The notes under the pieces are model-generated. The model had not been told where the DNA came from. It did not search any database and saw only the letters and a list, made by a program, of their open reading frames with translations. Of a stretch of 64,000 bases of DNA, positions 25,349 to 33,083 are shown piece by piece. Source of the DNA: DATAGZ01 sp036263455 (GTDB lineage Bacteria > Pseudomonadota > Alphaproteobacteria > Dongiales > Dongiaceae); NCBI GenBank assembly GCA_036263455.1, contig DATAGZ010000021.1:1-64000 (forward strand), written 5' to 3'. A program made the translations under genes and the position numbers. Positions within the stretch are counted from its first letter, which is position 1; each line of letters starts with the position of its first letter.

Positions 25349-25927
25349 ATGAATATCACCATAAAGGGTAAGAACCTGGATGTCGGCGATTCGCTGCGTC
25401 AGCATGTCACCGCGGGTTTGGAAAAGATGCTCGGCAAGTTTTTCGGCGACGCTATCGAGTCTCACGTGACTTTTTCGCGCGACGCCCATCGATTTCGGGC
25501 TCATATCGACGTGCATATCGGGCGGGGCATCCTGCTGCAGTCGGAGGAAAGCGGCACGGGGGATGCGTATCAGACGTTCGATCTCGCTGCAGAGCATCTC
25601 AATGCGCGTCTTCGCCGGTATAAGCAGCGGCTCCGCGACCATCATCGGTCGGAAACCGACGGATTCAAGGCCCAGCAATATGTTATCGCCGCCCCATCGG
25701 GGGAGGAGGAGGCGCCCCCTCTCGACAGCGCGCCTGCGATCATCGCCGAGATGCCTACAGAGATTCCGCACCTGACGGTGAGCGAGGCGGTGATGCGGCT
25801 CGACCTTTCCAACAATGCCGCCCTTCTGTTCGCCAACCGGGCGCATGGCCAACTGAACATGGTCTATCGGCGCAGTGACGGGAATATCGGGTGGGTGGAC
25901 CCCACGATGAACACAAAGGAGCGCTAA
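25349..25927 (+). CDS. hpf: Ribosome hibernation promoting factor, long form
   Basis: 192 residues: N-terminal S30AE domain (MNITIKGKNLDVGDSLRQHV and the basic AAEHLNARLRRYKQRLRDH helix) that binds the 30S decoding region, a linker, and a C-terminal dimerisation domain with VMRLDLSNNAALLFANRAHGQLNMVYRRSDGNIGWVDP. Long-form HPF forms 100S dimers in stationary phase. The ATG at 25349 has GGAG upstream (25343-25346, GCTGGAGC) and starts at the domain boundary; the longer TTG option at 25292 overlaps the promoter and is rejected. Confidence 0.95.
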   Translation: MNITIKGKNLDVGDSLRQHVTAGLEKMLGKFFGDAIESHVTFSRDAHRFRAHIDVHIGRGILLQSEESGTGDAYQTFDLAAEHLNARLRRYKQRLRDHHRSETDGFKAQQYVIAAPSGEEEAPPLDSAPAIIAEMPTEIPHLTVSEAVMRLDLSNNAALLFANRAHGQLNMVYRRSDGNIGWVDPTMNTKER

Positions 25928-25931
25928 GCCG

Positions 25932-26390
25932 ATGGTCGATTTTCTCACCCCGCAGCATATCCTGCCCCGCCTGAAGGTCACGAGTAAGAAGCAGCTCCTC
26001 CAAGAACTCTCCCGTCGCGCCGCGGAATTGACCGGCCTGGACGAGCGCCGCATCTTCGACATTCTGCTAGAGCGCGAGCGCTTGGGATCGACGGGCGTGG
26101 GCAACGGCATCGCCATTCCGCATGGCCGCATATCCGGCCTCGGCCGCATCTTCGGCCTGTTCGCCAAGCTCGATCAGCCAGTGGAATTCGAAGCTGTGGA
26201 CGAGCAGCCGGTCGATCTCGTCTTTCTGCTGCTCGCCCCTGAAAACGCGGGCGCCGACCATCTCAAGGCTCTGGCGCGGGTGAGCCGCCTGCTGCGCGAC
26301 AAGAGCATATGCGAGAAGCTGCGCGGTGCAGACCGGGCGGATGCGCTCTATGCACTGCTCTCCGATGACGCCGCTTCGCACGCCGCCTGA
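25932..26390 (+). CDS. ptsN: PTS IIA-like nitrogen regulatory protein
   Basis: EIIA-Ntr, 152 residues, part of the PTS-Ntr phosphorelay (PtsP-NPr-PtsN) that links nitrogen, potassium and envelope physiology. The phosphoacceptor His lies in GVGNGIAIPHGR (about residue 66), as in the fructose-type EIIA fold. Ends the rpoN-hpf-ptsN set, four nt after hpf; a hairpin plus T-run follows 81 nt downstream. Confidence 0.95.
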   Translation: MVDFLTPQHILPRLKVTSKKQLLQELSRRAAELTGLDERRIFDILLERERLGSTGVGNGIAIPHGRISGLGRIFGLFAKLDQPVEFEAVDEQPVDLVFLLLAPENAGADHLKALARVSRLLRDKSICEKLRGADRADALYALLSDDAASHAA

Positions 26391-26470
26391 AAGCTTCCCC
26401 GTCCGTTTCGCAGGCGCTAAATGAATCCGTCGCCTCCTACTTCCTGATTTCTGAATCACCCGCACCCAAA

Positions 26471-26497
26471 CCCTCCCCCATCGGAGAGGGAGCTTTT
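26471..26497 (+). terminator. Candidate intrinsic terminator after ptsN
   Basis: An imperfect 8-bp stem (CCCTCCCC / GGAGAGGG, one mismatch) with a CATC loop, then AGCTTTT. Sequences of this C/G-rich type are also common as dispersed repeats, so it may be both; a partial look-alike (CACCCTCTCCCC) lies near 36021. Confidence 0.5.
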
Positions 26498-26556
26498 AAT
26501 TTCGCGCCAAGCGCGCCACCGGGAATCTCATGCAAGGCGAATCGTCGCCAGCCCTC

Positions 26557-26585
26557 TTGGCAAAGAGGCTGACTTGGGCGAGAAT
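26557..26585 (+). promoter_or_regulatory. Predicted promoter of the small lipoprotein gene
   Basis: TTGGCA (26557-26562), 17-bp spacer, GAGAAT (26580-26585), 23 nt before the GTG start; AAGGGGG at 26595-26601 is the ribosome-binding site. Confidence 0.4.
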
Positions 26586-26608
26586 GCCCGCACAAAGGGG
26601 GAAATAGC

Positions 26609-26962
26609 GTGAAAGCTCTGGTAACCGTAGCTCTGGTTGTTCTACTGGCGGCCTGTACGTCCGGCTATTGGCCGAGCCAGGCCGATCAATGGCGTGGCAG
26701 AAATCTGAACGATTTCATTCGTGAACATGGCGCCCCGCAAACCGCCCAGCGCATGAACGAGATGGGCGAATATCTCTACGTGTGGAACGCGACAGCGACG
26801 GGAGACGTGTCGAGAGCGGATTGCCGCACGGAAGCGGGCGGCAAGCTCGTCTGTCTCGGGACACGAAAGTGGCAGCGCAGCTGCAGCTATACGCTCGTGA
26901 CCGATCCCCGCAATATCATCCGCCAGGCCTTCAGCGACGGCGATTGTTCATGGAGCGAGTGA
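26609..26962 (+). CDS. Small lipoprotein of unknown function
   Basis: 117 residues, GTG start with a strong AAGGGGG upstream. The signal ends in LLAAC (lipid-anchored Cys at about residue 16). The mature part has LNDFIREHGAPQTAQRMNEMGEYLYVWN, similar in style to SmpA/OmlA-type small lipoproteins in which a GxP segment precedes a short beta domain, and four further Cys (near residues 73, 82, 91 and 113) that could form two disulfides. No firm family. The last 15 nt overlap the 3' end of convergent hemH. Confidence 0.75.
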   Translation: MKALVTVALVVLLAACTSGYWPSQADQWRGRNLNDFIREHGAPQTAQRMNEMGEYLYVWNATATGDVSRADCRTEAGGKLVCLGTRKWQRSCSYTLVTDPRNIIRQAFSDGDCSWSE

Positions 26963-27967
26963 GCGTGCGGGACAGCACCGACAGGCGGCGCAGAGGCCAT
27001 CTCGACATAAGCCGCTGACGCCAATGGGCGCGGTGCGAATGAGGTCGGCCAGACCGGCAATAAAATGGCTGTCCTGGGCGACGACCGGAGCGCGCCAATA
27101 GCCTGCCGCGCCTTTTTCCAAAGCCAGTTTGCGATATTCGATATCGAGCTCAACCAGCGTTTCCGAATGATCCGAAACGAAGGAGAGGGGGACCACGACA
27201 ATCGCCTCGCCGGGCCGATTCGACAGCACCTCGTCGGTTGCGGGTTTCAGCCACGGCAATCGACCGACGCGACTTTGATAGGTGAGGATCCAGCGATCGG
27301 GCGCCAGCGCGAGCTTATCTGCCACTGCGCGTGCGGTCGCCTCGATCTGCACCTGGTACGGGTCGCCCTTGGCGATAACCCTTTCCGGGAGGCCGTGGGC
27401 GGTAAAGACCACCAGGGGCGCCCCGCCGGTCTGGCCCTGCGCCGCGTTGATCCTGAGACGCGCCCCGCGCGCCACCGTCTCGACGAAACCCTCGAGCAGC
27501 GGATAACAGCAGATCGTGGCGGTGGGCGCCTCGATGCCGGCCGCCGCTGCCGCCCGATGCCATTCCCGCACGGACGAGCCGGTGGTCGTGGTGGAATAAT
27601 GCGGGTAGAGGGGAAGAAGGATGATTTTATCCGGTTTATCGCGCTTCACGAGCGCCGCGGCCTCGGCGATAAAGGGATGCCAGTAGCGCATGCCGATCCG
27701 CACGCGATAGGGATCGCCCAGCACCCTTTGCAGCGCCTCCATCTGCGCCAGCGTATTGGCGAGCAAGGGCGAACCGCCGCCCAGGTGTGCATAGATGTCC
27801 CGCGCGAACGGCGCGCGCCTGCGCGCGATGAAGCGCGCGAGCAAGGGCCGGAAGGGCCAGGGAAGCGAAATAATGGCGGGGTCGTTGAAAAGATTGAACA
27901 GGAAGGGCTCGACGCTCTCCTGCCGGTCCGGGCCGCCCAGGGTGAAGAGCACGACGGAGATGGTCAT
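26948..27967 (-). CDS. hemH: Ferrochelatase, with Cys-rich C-terminus
   Basis: Inserts Fe2+ into protoporphyrin IX, the last haem step. 339 residues: LFTLGGPDRQESVEPFLFNLF, GMRYWHPFI, LLPLYPHYSTTTTGSS, the catalytic His in VVFTAHGLPERVI, TYQSRVGRLPWLKP and VVPLSFVSDHSETLVELDIEY. The C-terminus carries five Cys at 321, 326, 329, 331 and 332, plus an internal Cys pair near 155. Some bacterial ferrochelatases (Caulobacter, Mycobacterium) bind a [2Fe-2S] cluster through C-terminal Cys, so a cluster is plausible here. The start overlaps the hemE stop by 4 nt (ATGA). Confidence 0.94.
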   Translation of the reverse strand: MTISVVLFTLGGPDRQESVEPFLFNLFNDPAIISLPWPFRPLLARFIARRRAPFARDIYAHLGGGSPLLANTLAQMEALQRVLGDPYRVRIGMRYWHPFIAEAAALVKRDKPDKIILLPLYPHYSTTTTGSSVREWHRAAAAAGIEAPTATICCYPLLEGFVETVARGARLRINAAQGQTGGAPLVVFTAHGLPERVIAKGDPYQVQIEATARAVADKLALAPDRWILTYQSRVGRLPWLKPATDEVLSNRPGEAIVVVPLSFVSDHSETLVELDIEYRKLALEKGAAGYWRAPVVAQDSHFIAGLADLIRTAPIGVSGLCRDGLCAACRCCPARSLAP

Positions 27968-28932
27968 GCGCGCAGTACGTCCAGCAGCGCCTCGACATGT
28001 TCAGGCGGCGTTTCGGGCAAGACGCCGTGACCGAGATTGAATATATGCCGCCCTTCTGAAAACGCCGCGCGGATCATCCGGGTCTGATGCGCCAGCGCCT
28101 CGCCCCCCTCGCGCAGTTTTTCGGGCGCGAGATTGCCCTGCAGCGCAATCGCCGGCAGGAGCTGTCGCTTGGCCCAATCGAGGGGAACCGCGGCATCGAG
28201 CGACAGGCAATCGGCGCCTAGCCCGAGATAGTCGCGATAGGCTCCGCCTACGCCGCGTGGAAAGACGATGACGGGAACGCCGGGGCATTCCTTCTTGACG
28301 CGGGTGATGATATCGGCGAGCGGCTTTACCGAATAGGTAATGAGATCGCTCATGGCAAGCTCGCCTGCCCAGGAATCGAAGATCTGCACGGCATCGGCCC
28401 CGGCATGGATCTGCGCGATCAGATGATCGGCGACGGTCAGGCACAGAATATCGATGAGGCGCGCGAAATCGGCGGGACGCTCCGCGATCCACCGCTTGGG
28501 ATCGCCGCACATATATCGCGCCAGCGTCCAGGGGGCGCCTGCGAATCCCAGCAAGGTCACCTCCGGCGCGAGCCGCGCTTTCACCCCGGCTAGCGTGTCA
28601 TAGACCGGCTGCAGCTTGACCGGCTGATAGAGGAGGGCGCTGATATCCAGCGGACCCAGGACCGGTCCGTCCTGAAAAGCGACCTCTTGGCCGAGCGCAA
28701 GGGGAAGTACCAGAATGTCCGAAAAGACAATCGCTCCGTCGAGATCGAACCGGCGCAGCGGTTGCAGCGTGGCCTCGGTGGCGAGCTCGGGCGTGAAACA
28801 GAAGGCGAGGAAGTCAGGGGCCTGCGCGCGCAGCGCCCGGTATTCGGGCAAATACCGGCCGGCTTGGCGCATGAGCCAGACAGGCAGGCGCAGGGGCTTC
28901 TCTCCGCGCAGGACGCTGAGTAACGGTTTCAC
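27964..28932 (-). CDS. hemE: Uroporphyrinogen decarboxylase
   Basis: Converts uroporphyrinogen III to coproporphyrinogen III. Signatures: PVWLMRQAGRYLPEYRALR (N-terminal, substrate-binding Arg), AIVFSDILVLPLALG (catalytic Asp), GFAGAPWTLARYM, DAVQIFDSWAGELAM, ALQGNLAPE and FNLGHGVLPETPPEHV. No ATG lies at the family N-terminus; GTG 28932 (KPLLSVLRG) with AGAAG just upstream is chosen, giving 322 residues. An ATG at 28980 is the alternative (338 residues). Coupled to hemH. Confidence 0.95.
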   Translation of the reverse strand: MKPLLSVLRGEKPLRLPVWLMRQAGRYLPEYRALRAQAPDFLAFCFTPELATEATLQPLRRFDLDGAIVFSDILVLPLALGQEVAFQDGPVLGPLDISALLYQPVKLQPVYDTLAGVKARLAPEVTLLGFAGAPWTLARYMCGDPKRWIAERPADFARLIDILCLTVADHLIAQIHAGADAVQIFDSWAGELAMSDLITYSVKPLADIITRVKKECPGVPVIVFPRGVGGAYRDYLGLGADCLSLDAAVPLDWAKRQLLPAIALQGNLAPEKLREGGEALAHQTRMIRAAFSEGRHIFNLGHGVLPETPPEHVEALLDVLRA

Positions 28933-29016
28933 GCTTCTTCTATAGCGGAACAGGACGAGTCCGTACACCTTCTCGCCCATTTGGTGGGGCGCGCTCATGG
29001 GACAGATACACGCGCC

Positions 29017-29045
29017 TTGCCAGATGGATCCCGGCTCGGCATAAC
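29017..29045 (+). promoter_or_regulatory. Predicted trpS promoter
   Basis: TTGCCA (29017-29022), 17-bp spacer, CATAAC (29040-29045); the trpS ATG at 29066 is preceded by GGGAGAGGAAAG. Confidence 0.5.
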
Positions 29046-29065
29046 CGCAGCGGGAGAGGAAAGAC

Positions 29066-30094
29066 ATGGGCAGGGTTTTTTCAGGCGCGCAGCCAACCGG
29101 CAATTTGCATCTCGGCAATTATCTGGGAGCGATCCGTAATTGGGTGGCGCTCCAGGATAGTCACGAATGCCTCTTCTGTGTGGTCGACATGCACGCGATC
29201 ACCTTGTGGCAGGATCCGGCCGAACTACGCCGCGCCAGCCGCGCGACCGCGGCCGCTTATTTTGCCGCCGGGGTCGATCCCAGCCGCTCGATCGTCTTCC
29301 TGCAGAGTCAAAATCCCGTCCACGCCCAGCTCGCCTGGCTGCTCAGTTGCGTGGCGAGGGTCGGTTGGCTCAACCGCATGACTCAATTCAAGGACAAGGC
29401 TAACAAGGACCGGGAGAATGCCTCGGTGGGGCTATATACTTATCCGGTTCTCATGGCTGCCGACATCCTCGCCTATCGCGCGACCCATGTTCCGGTCGGC
29501 GACGACCAGAAGCAGCATCTCGAGCTCGCGCGCGACATCGCGCAGAAATTCAATGTCGATTATGGACATGCGTTCTTTCCGCTGCCCGAGCCCTTGATCG
29601 GTGGCCCGGCCGCGCGCGTCATGTCGCTGCGCGACGGAACCAAGAAGATGAGCAAATCGGATGCCTCCGATTATTCGCGCATCAATTTAACCGACGATGC
29701 CGATACGATTGCGCTTAAATTACGCAAAGCGAAGACGGACCCCGAGCCTTTGCCGGACGAAACTGCGCTCGGACCGGACGGCGCCGTGCAGCCGGGGATG
29801 GAACAGGCGCGGCCGGAAGCTTTTAACCTGATGCGTCTCTATGGCGCCATGGCGGGACAGGAATTGGTTCAAGTGATATCTGGGTTCGGCGGCAAGGAAT
29901 TCTCGCTCTTCAAGAAGGCGCTGGCGGATCTCGCCATCGCGGTTCTCGATCCGATTGCGCGGGAATACCGCCGCCTGCTGGCCGACCCCGATGCGCTCGA
30001 CCGCCACCTCGTCCAGGGTGCGGCCCGTGCCCGCGCGCTGAGTGCGCCGGTCATTGCGGAATGCATGGATTTGATGGGGTTCCTGCATGGCTGA
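29066..30094 (+). CDS. trpS: Tryptophanyl-tRNA synthetase
   Basis: Class I aminoacyl-tRNA synthetase, 342 residues. HIGH-type motif in the form GNLHLGNYLGAI (about residues 12-23), VDMHAIT, PVLMAADILAYRATHVPVGDDQKQHLELARDIA (tryptophan pocket) and the KMSKS loop at TKKMSKSDAS (about residue 192). Length is normal. Strong Shine-Dalgarno. Overlaps the DUF2333 gene by 8 nt. Confidence 0.96.
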   Translation: MGRVFSGAQPTGNLHLGNYLGAIRNWVALQDSHECLFCVVDMHAITLWQDPAELRRASRATAAAYFAAGVDPSRSIVFLQSQNPVHAQLAWLLSCVARVGWLNRMTQFKDKANKDRENASVGLYTYPVLMAADILAYRATHVPVGDDQKQHLELARDIAQKFNVDYGHAFFPLPEPLIGGPAARVMSLRDGTKKMSKSDASDYSRINLTDDADTIALKLRKAKTDPEPLPDETALGPDGAVQPGMEQARPEAFNLMRLYGAMAGQELVQVISGFGGKEFSLFKKALADLAIAVLDPIAREYRRLLADPDALDRHLVQGAARARALSAPVIAECMDLMGFLHG

Positions 30095-31055
30095 GGATTT
30101 TATCGAGGGTGACGAACCTACGCCGGACGCCCGTCCACGGCGTCTTTCCCTACGCGGGAAAAGCTGGCGCTGGGTCTTGCTCGCGGTCGTGGTTTTTGTT
30201 CTGCTCTATTACCCTTTAGGCGCGTTGTGGGCCGAACATATCGATGACAGCATCGCCGTCCAGCCGGAGAAGGGTGGCAGTCAGGCAGTCGGCATCGCCA
30301 CGGCCCTGATCGACCGTGAGATCAACCAGCATAGCTGGGTCTCGAGCGACCCCTTCTTCCTGCCGGGATATATCCTCGACAATATGCCGAACTTCCAACA
30401 GGGGTTGATGAGCGCGCTGGCCCGCTTCACGCTGGAACTCACCGATCAAATCGGACGAACGCGGGGATCTTCGCGCGCCGATCCGGATGCGGACCAGGCG
30501 GCCGGCCTGTTGAAATATCCTGCCAATGTCTTCTTGTGGAACACAAACGTCTCCTTGCTGCCCACGGCGAGTTCCGAGGCCCAGTACCGGGCGGCGCTGG
30601 GGGCGCTGCGACGCTACAATCTGCGCGTCTCCCAGGGCCAGGCGGTTTTCGAACGCCGCGCCGATAATCTGCGCGGCGCGCTCGAACGGATCGCGGCAGA
30701 CCTTGGCTCATCCTCGGCTCTCTTGGAGCAGCGCATCAACGAACATGCCGGGGATTGGTGGGATTTCCAGGCCGACGACATCTTCTATAACGTGAAGGGC
30801 CGCATGTACGCCTATGGCCTGCTCCTGCGCGGGCTGGGCGAGGATTACAAGGCCATCATCGAAACCAAGGAAATGCGCGCAGCCTGGGACCAGACCGTCG
30901 ATTCGCTTCTCCGCGGCGCGGCCGTTCACCCACTGATCGTTGTCAATGGCGCGACCGGGGCATTCCTGACCCCGAACCATTTGGCGAATCTCGGCTTTTT
31001 TCTCCTGCGCGCCAGGACGCAGCTCAGGGAAATCACCGCCATCCTGCAAGATTGA
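30087..31055 (+). CDS. DUF2333 family membrane-anchored protein
   Basis: 322 residues, one membrane helix at about 27-48 (WVLLAVVVFVLLYYPLGALW) and a large periplasmic part. Family features: AVGIATALIDREINQHSWVSSDPFFLPGYILDNMPNFQQG and the late LIVVNGATGAFLTPNHLANLGFFLLRARTQLREI. Function is unknown in all species. It starts inside the end of trpS and stops one base before the Pho box. Confidence 0.88.
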   Translation: MAEDFIEGDEPTPDARPRRLSLRGKSWRWVLLAVVVFVLLYYPLGALWAEHIDDSIAVQPEKGGSQAVGIATALIDREINQHSWVSSDPFFLPGYILDNMPNFQQGLMSALARFTLELTDQIGRTRGSSRADPDADQAAGLLKYPANVFLWNTNVSLLPTASSEAQYRAALGALRRYNLRVSQGQAVFERRADNLRGALERIAADLGSSSALLEQRINEHAGDWWDFQADDIFYNVKGRMYAYGLLLRGLGEDYKAIIETKEMRAAWDQTVDSLLRGAAVHPLIVVNGATGAFLTPNHLANLGFFLLRARTQLREITAILQD

Positions 31056-31073
31056 TTGTCACGAAAGTGTCAC
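31056..31073 (+). promoter_or_regulatory. Pho box upstream of pstS
   Basis: Two 7-bp direct repeats, TTGTCAC and GTGTCAC, separated by GAAA (11-bp period), match the PhoB-binding consensus CTGTCAT-N4-CTGTCAT. It directly follows the DUF2333 stop and lies 60 nt before the pstS ATG, so phosphate starvation through PhoR-PhoB is the likely control. Confidence 0.75.
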
Positions 31074-31133
31074 CGCATCGCAATCGGGCCGCTACAGATT
31101 CCCGCTAGGGAGGATGGACAGAAAGGAAAAATC

Positions 31134-32141
31134 ATGAAACAAGCTTTTCTCGGTCTCGGTCTTGTCCTTGGATTCTCGGCAGCGGCGGTTGCCGGCGGGC
31201 AAATTCATCTGGTGGGCTCCTCGACGGTCTATCCTTTTGCGACCATTGTCGCGGAGCGGTTCGGCAAGGGTGGAAAATTCCCGACCCCGACCGTGGAATC
31301 GACGGGGACCGGCGGAGGGTTCAAGATATTCTGCGGCGGCAATGGCAGCGATACCCCGGACATCTCCGATGCGTCGCGGCCGATCACGGAGGCGGAAATC
31401 GCGACATGCAAGAAAAATGGCGTCACCAATGTGTCGCAGATCCCCATCGGTATCGATGGCATCACTTTCTCGAATTCCAAGACGCATGCGCGCTTCTCGC
31501 TGACGCGCCGCCAGTTATGGCTCGCCATCGCCAAGCAGGTGCCAGCCGGTGGCAAGCTCGTCGATAATCCCTATAAGAAGTGGAGCGATATCGATCCGAC
31601 GCTGCCCGGCGACCCCATCCTGATCTATGGCCGGCCAAGCGAATCGGGCACGTTCGATGCCATGAAAGAGCTGATCATGAAGCCGAGCTGCAAGGGCGTG
31701 CCGGAGCTGGATGCGATCACCGACCCGGCTTCCCATGACAAGGCCTGCCTGACCGTGAGGGAGGATGGCGCCTGGGTGGAATCGGGCGACAATAACAATG
31801 TCATCGTGCAGAAGGTGGAGGCCAACCCGTCCTCGCTGGGCATGTTCGGCTACTCCTTTCTCGCGGAGAACACCGACCGCATTCAGGGCAGCGTTCTGGA
31901 TGGAATAGAGCCCACGGAAGACAACATCGCCGCCGGTAAATACCCCGCCGCCCGGCTGCTCTATATCTATGTCAAGCTCGGCCATCTCGGCGGGACGCCG
32001 GGGCTAAAGGAGTTTATCGCGGAATTCATCAGCGACAAGGCCACGGGTGACGAAGGCTATCTGGTCGATGCGGGCCTCATCCCCTTGACCGCGGATCAGC
32101 ACAAGAAGGCTGTTTCCGGCGCTTTTACCCCTTTGTTCTAG
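31134..32141 (+). CDS. pstS: Periplasmic phosphate-binding protein PstS
   Basis: 335 residues, signal peptide 1-20 (cleaved near AAAVAGG). The mature start QIHLVGSSTVYPF is the phosphate-site loop; TGTGGGFKIFC, DISDASRPITEAEIATC and the late GRPSESGTFDAMKE supply further ligands, as in the PstS-like family that binds phosphate. No pstC, pstA, pstB or phoU follows; the next gene is convergent. So it is either a stand-alone receptor or serves a transporter encoded elsewhere. The Pho box supports phosphate-starvation induction. Confidence 0.88.
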   Translation: MKQAFLGLGLVLGFSAAAVAGGQIHLVGSSTVYPFATIVAERFGKGGKFPTPTVESTGTGGGFKIFCGGNGSDTPDISDASRPITEAEIATCKKNGVTNVSQIPIGIDGITFSNSKTHARFSLTRRQLWLAIAKQVPAGGKLVDNPYKKWSDIDPTLPGDPILIYGRPSESGTFDAMKELIMKPSCKGVPELDAITDPASHDKACLTVREDGAWVESGDNNNVIVQKVEANPSSLGMFGYSFLAENTDRIQGSVLDGIEPTEDNIAAGKYPAARLLYIYVKLGHLGGTPGLKEFIAEFISDKATGDEGYLVDAGLIPLTADQHKKAVSGAFTPLF

Positions 32142-32153
32142 CCAGCCTCGCGG

Positions 32154-32798
32154 CTATTGCGCCTGCTGCAGCGGACCGAAAGTGACGTTCCCATACCAGG
32201 CCTCGGCCTCGCCATGGGAATTGTCGCTGTCGGTCATGAGGCAGACCGTATCGATCCGGGTGGTATCGATATGAAAGGCCGTGGCGAAATCGGCGCGCAA
32301 ATCGCGCCCGTGGGATAAAAATGTCCCGGCCTGTTTCGTGCCGCTATCCACCGCAATCTGATAGACGCGATCGGTGAAGGGATTGTACCAGCCGGTTCCC
32401 GCCGGCAGGCTCAGCGACCAAGCATATTGTACCACCTGCGCATCGAACCAGCCATTGCGATGGACAAAATACAGGCGCAGTGGATGATCGTCGCCTTCCT
32501 TGCTCCGTTCGTCCAGCTTTTCCGGCCCTCGATCCATGCGCCATGACCAGCTGACAAAGGGGGTGCGGGTAAGATCAATCGCCACATCCTTGCAGTAGCC
32601 GGAAGCGCTGGCGCGTGACTGGGCGTGGAGCGCCATGCCGCCGCCGGGGGATGGTTCGAGCGCATAGGAGGTCTCGCCGGCAAATTTCTTGCGATACCAG
32701 CCTTCGAGGCCGGAACGGTCGAAATCGGCAATCGGGATCATCTGGGCCTGGGCATGACAGGAAAAAACCACCAGGCTCGCGAGTAAAAATCTACGCAT
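32154..32798 (-). CDS. DUF3047 family secreted protein
   Basis: 214 residues after choosing ATG 32798 (seven earlier codons dropped because MRRFLLASLVVFSCHAQA makes a better signal peptide). The mature part matches DUF3047: WSWRMDRGP, DDHPLRLYFVHRN, and a final DTVCLMTDSDNSHGEAEAWYGNV. Beta-rich; function unknown. Convergent with pstS, 12 nt apart, and divergent from the small protein at 32848. Confidence 0.85.
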   Translation of the reverse strand: MRRFLLASLVVFSCHAQAQMIPIADFDRSGLEGWYRKKFAGETSYALEPSPGGGMALHAQSRASASGYCKDVAIDLTRTPFVSWSWRMDRGPEKLDERSKEGDDHPLRLYFVHRNGWFDAQVVQYAWSLSLPAGTGWYNPFTDRVYQIAVDSGTKQAGTFLSHGRDLRADFATAFHIDTTRIDTVCLMTDSDNSHGEAEAWYGNVTFGPLQQAQ

Positions 32799-32847
32799 CA
32801 ATCCTTCCTTAAGATCCATTTCCTAAAGATGTACGAGGCAGGTGTCT

Positions 32848-33051
32848 ATGGCGGATATCACATCTCTTGCAGCAACATCCAGCGCAGTCGGCCCGGCGCG
32901 TATCGCCCAGCAGACCGGCATTGCTGCCCTCAAGGCGGAGCGGGCGCATGAGCGCCAGCTCGCCGGGACGGCGCAGGCTCAGACTGAACAAGCGGTTCAG
33001 GAAAATACTGCGAATCCCCGACGCGGCTCGATCGTGAATATCGTGGTCTAG
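32848..33051 (+). CDS. Small hypothetical protein, 67 aa
   Basis: ATG at 32848 preceded by GAGGCAGG. Ala/Gln-rich and helical: a central QQTGIAALKAERAHERQLAGTAQAQTEQAV segment that could form one long helix, and a C-terminal RGSIVNIVV. It faintly recalls the small YjfB-like motility proteins (short helix with IAVLKKA-type core), but I do not claim that family. Convergent with clpB across 32 nt. Confidence 0.55.
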   Translation: MADITSLAATSSAVGPARIAQQTGIAALKAERAHERQLAGTAQAQTEQAVQENTANPRRGSIVNIVV

Positions 33052-33083
33052 GCGGATTCGGCCCCCTCTCTAAGCGCGCTACC

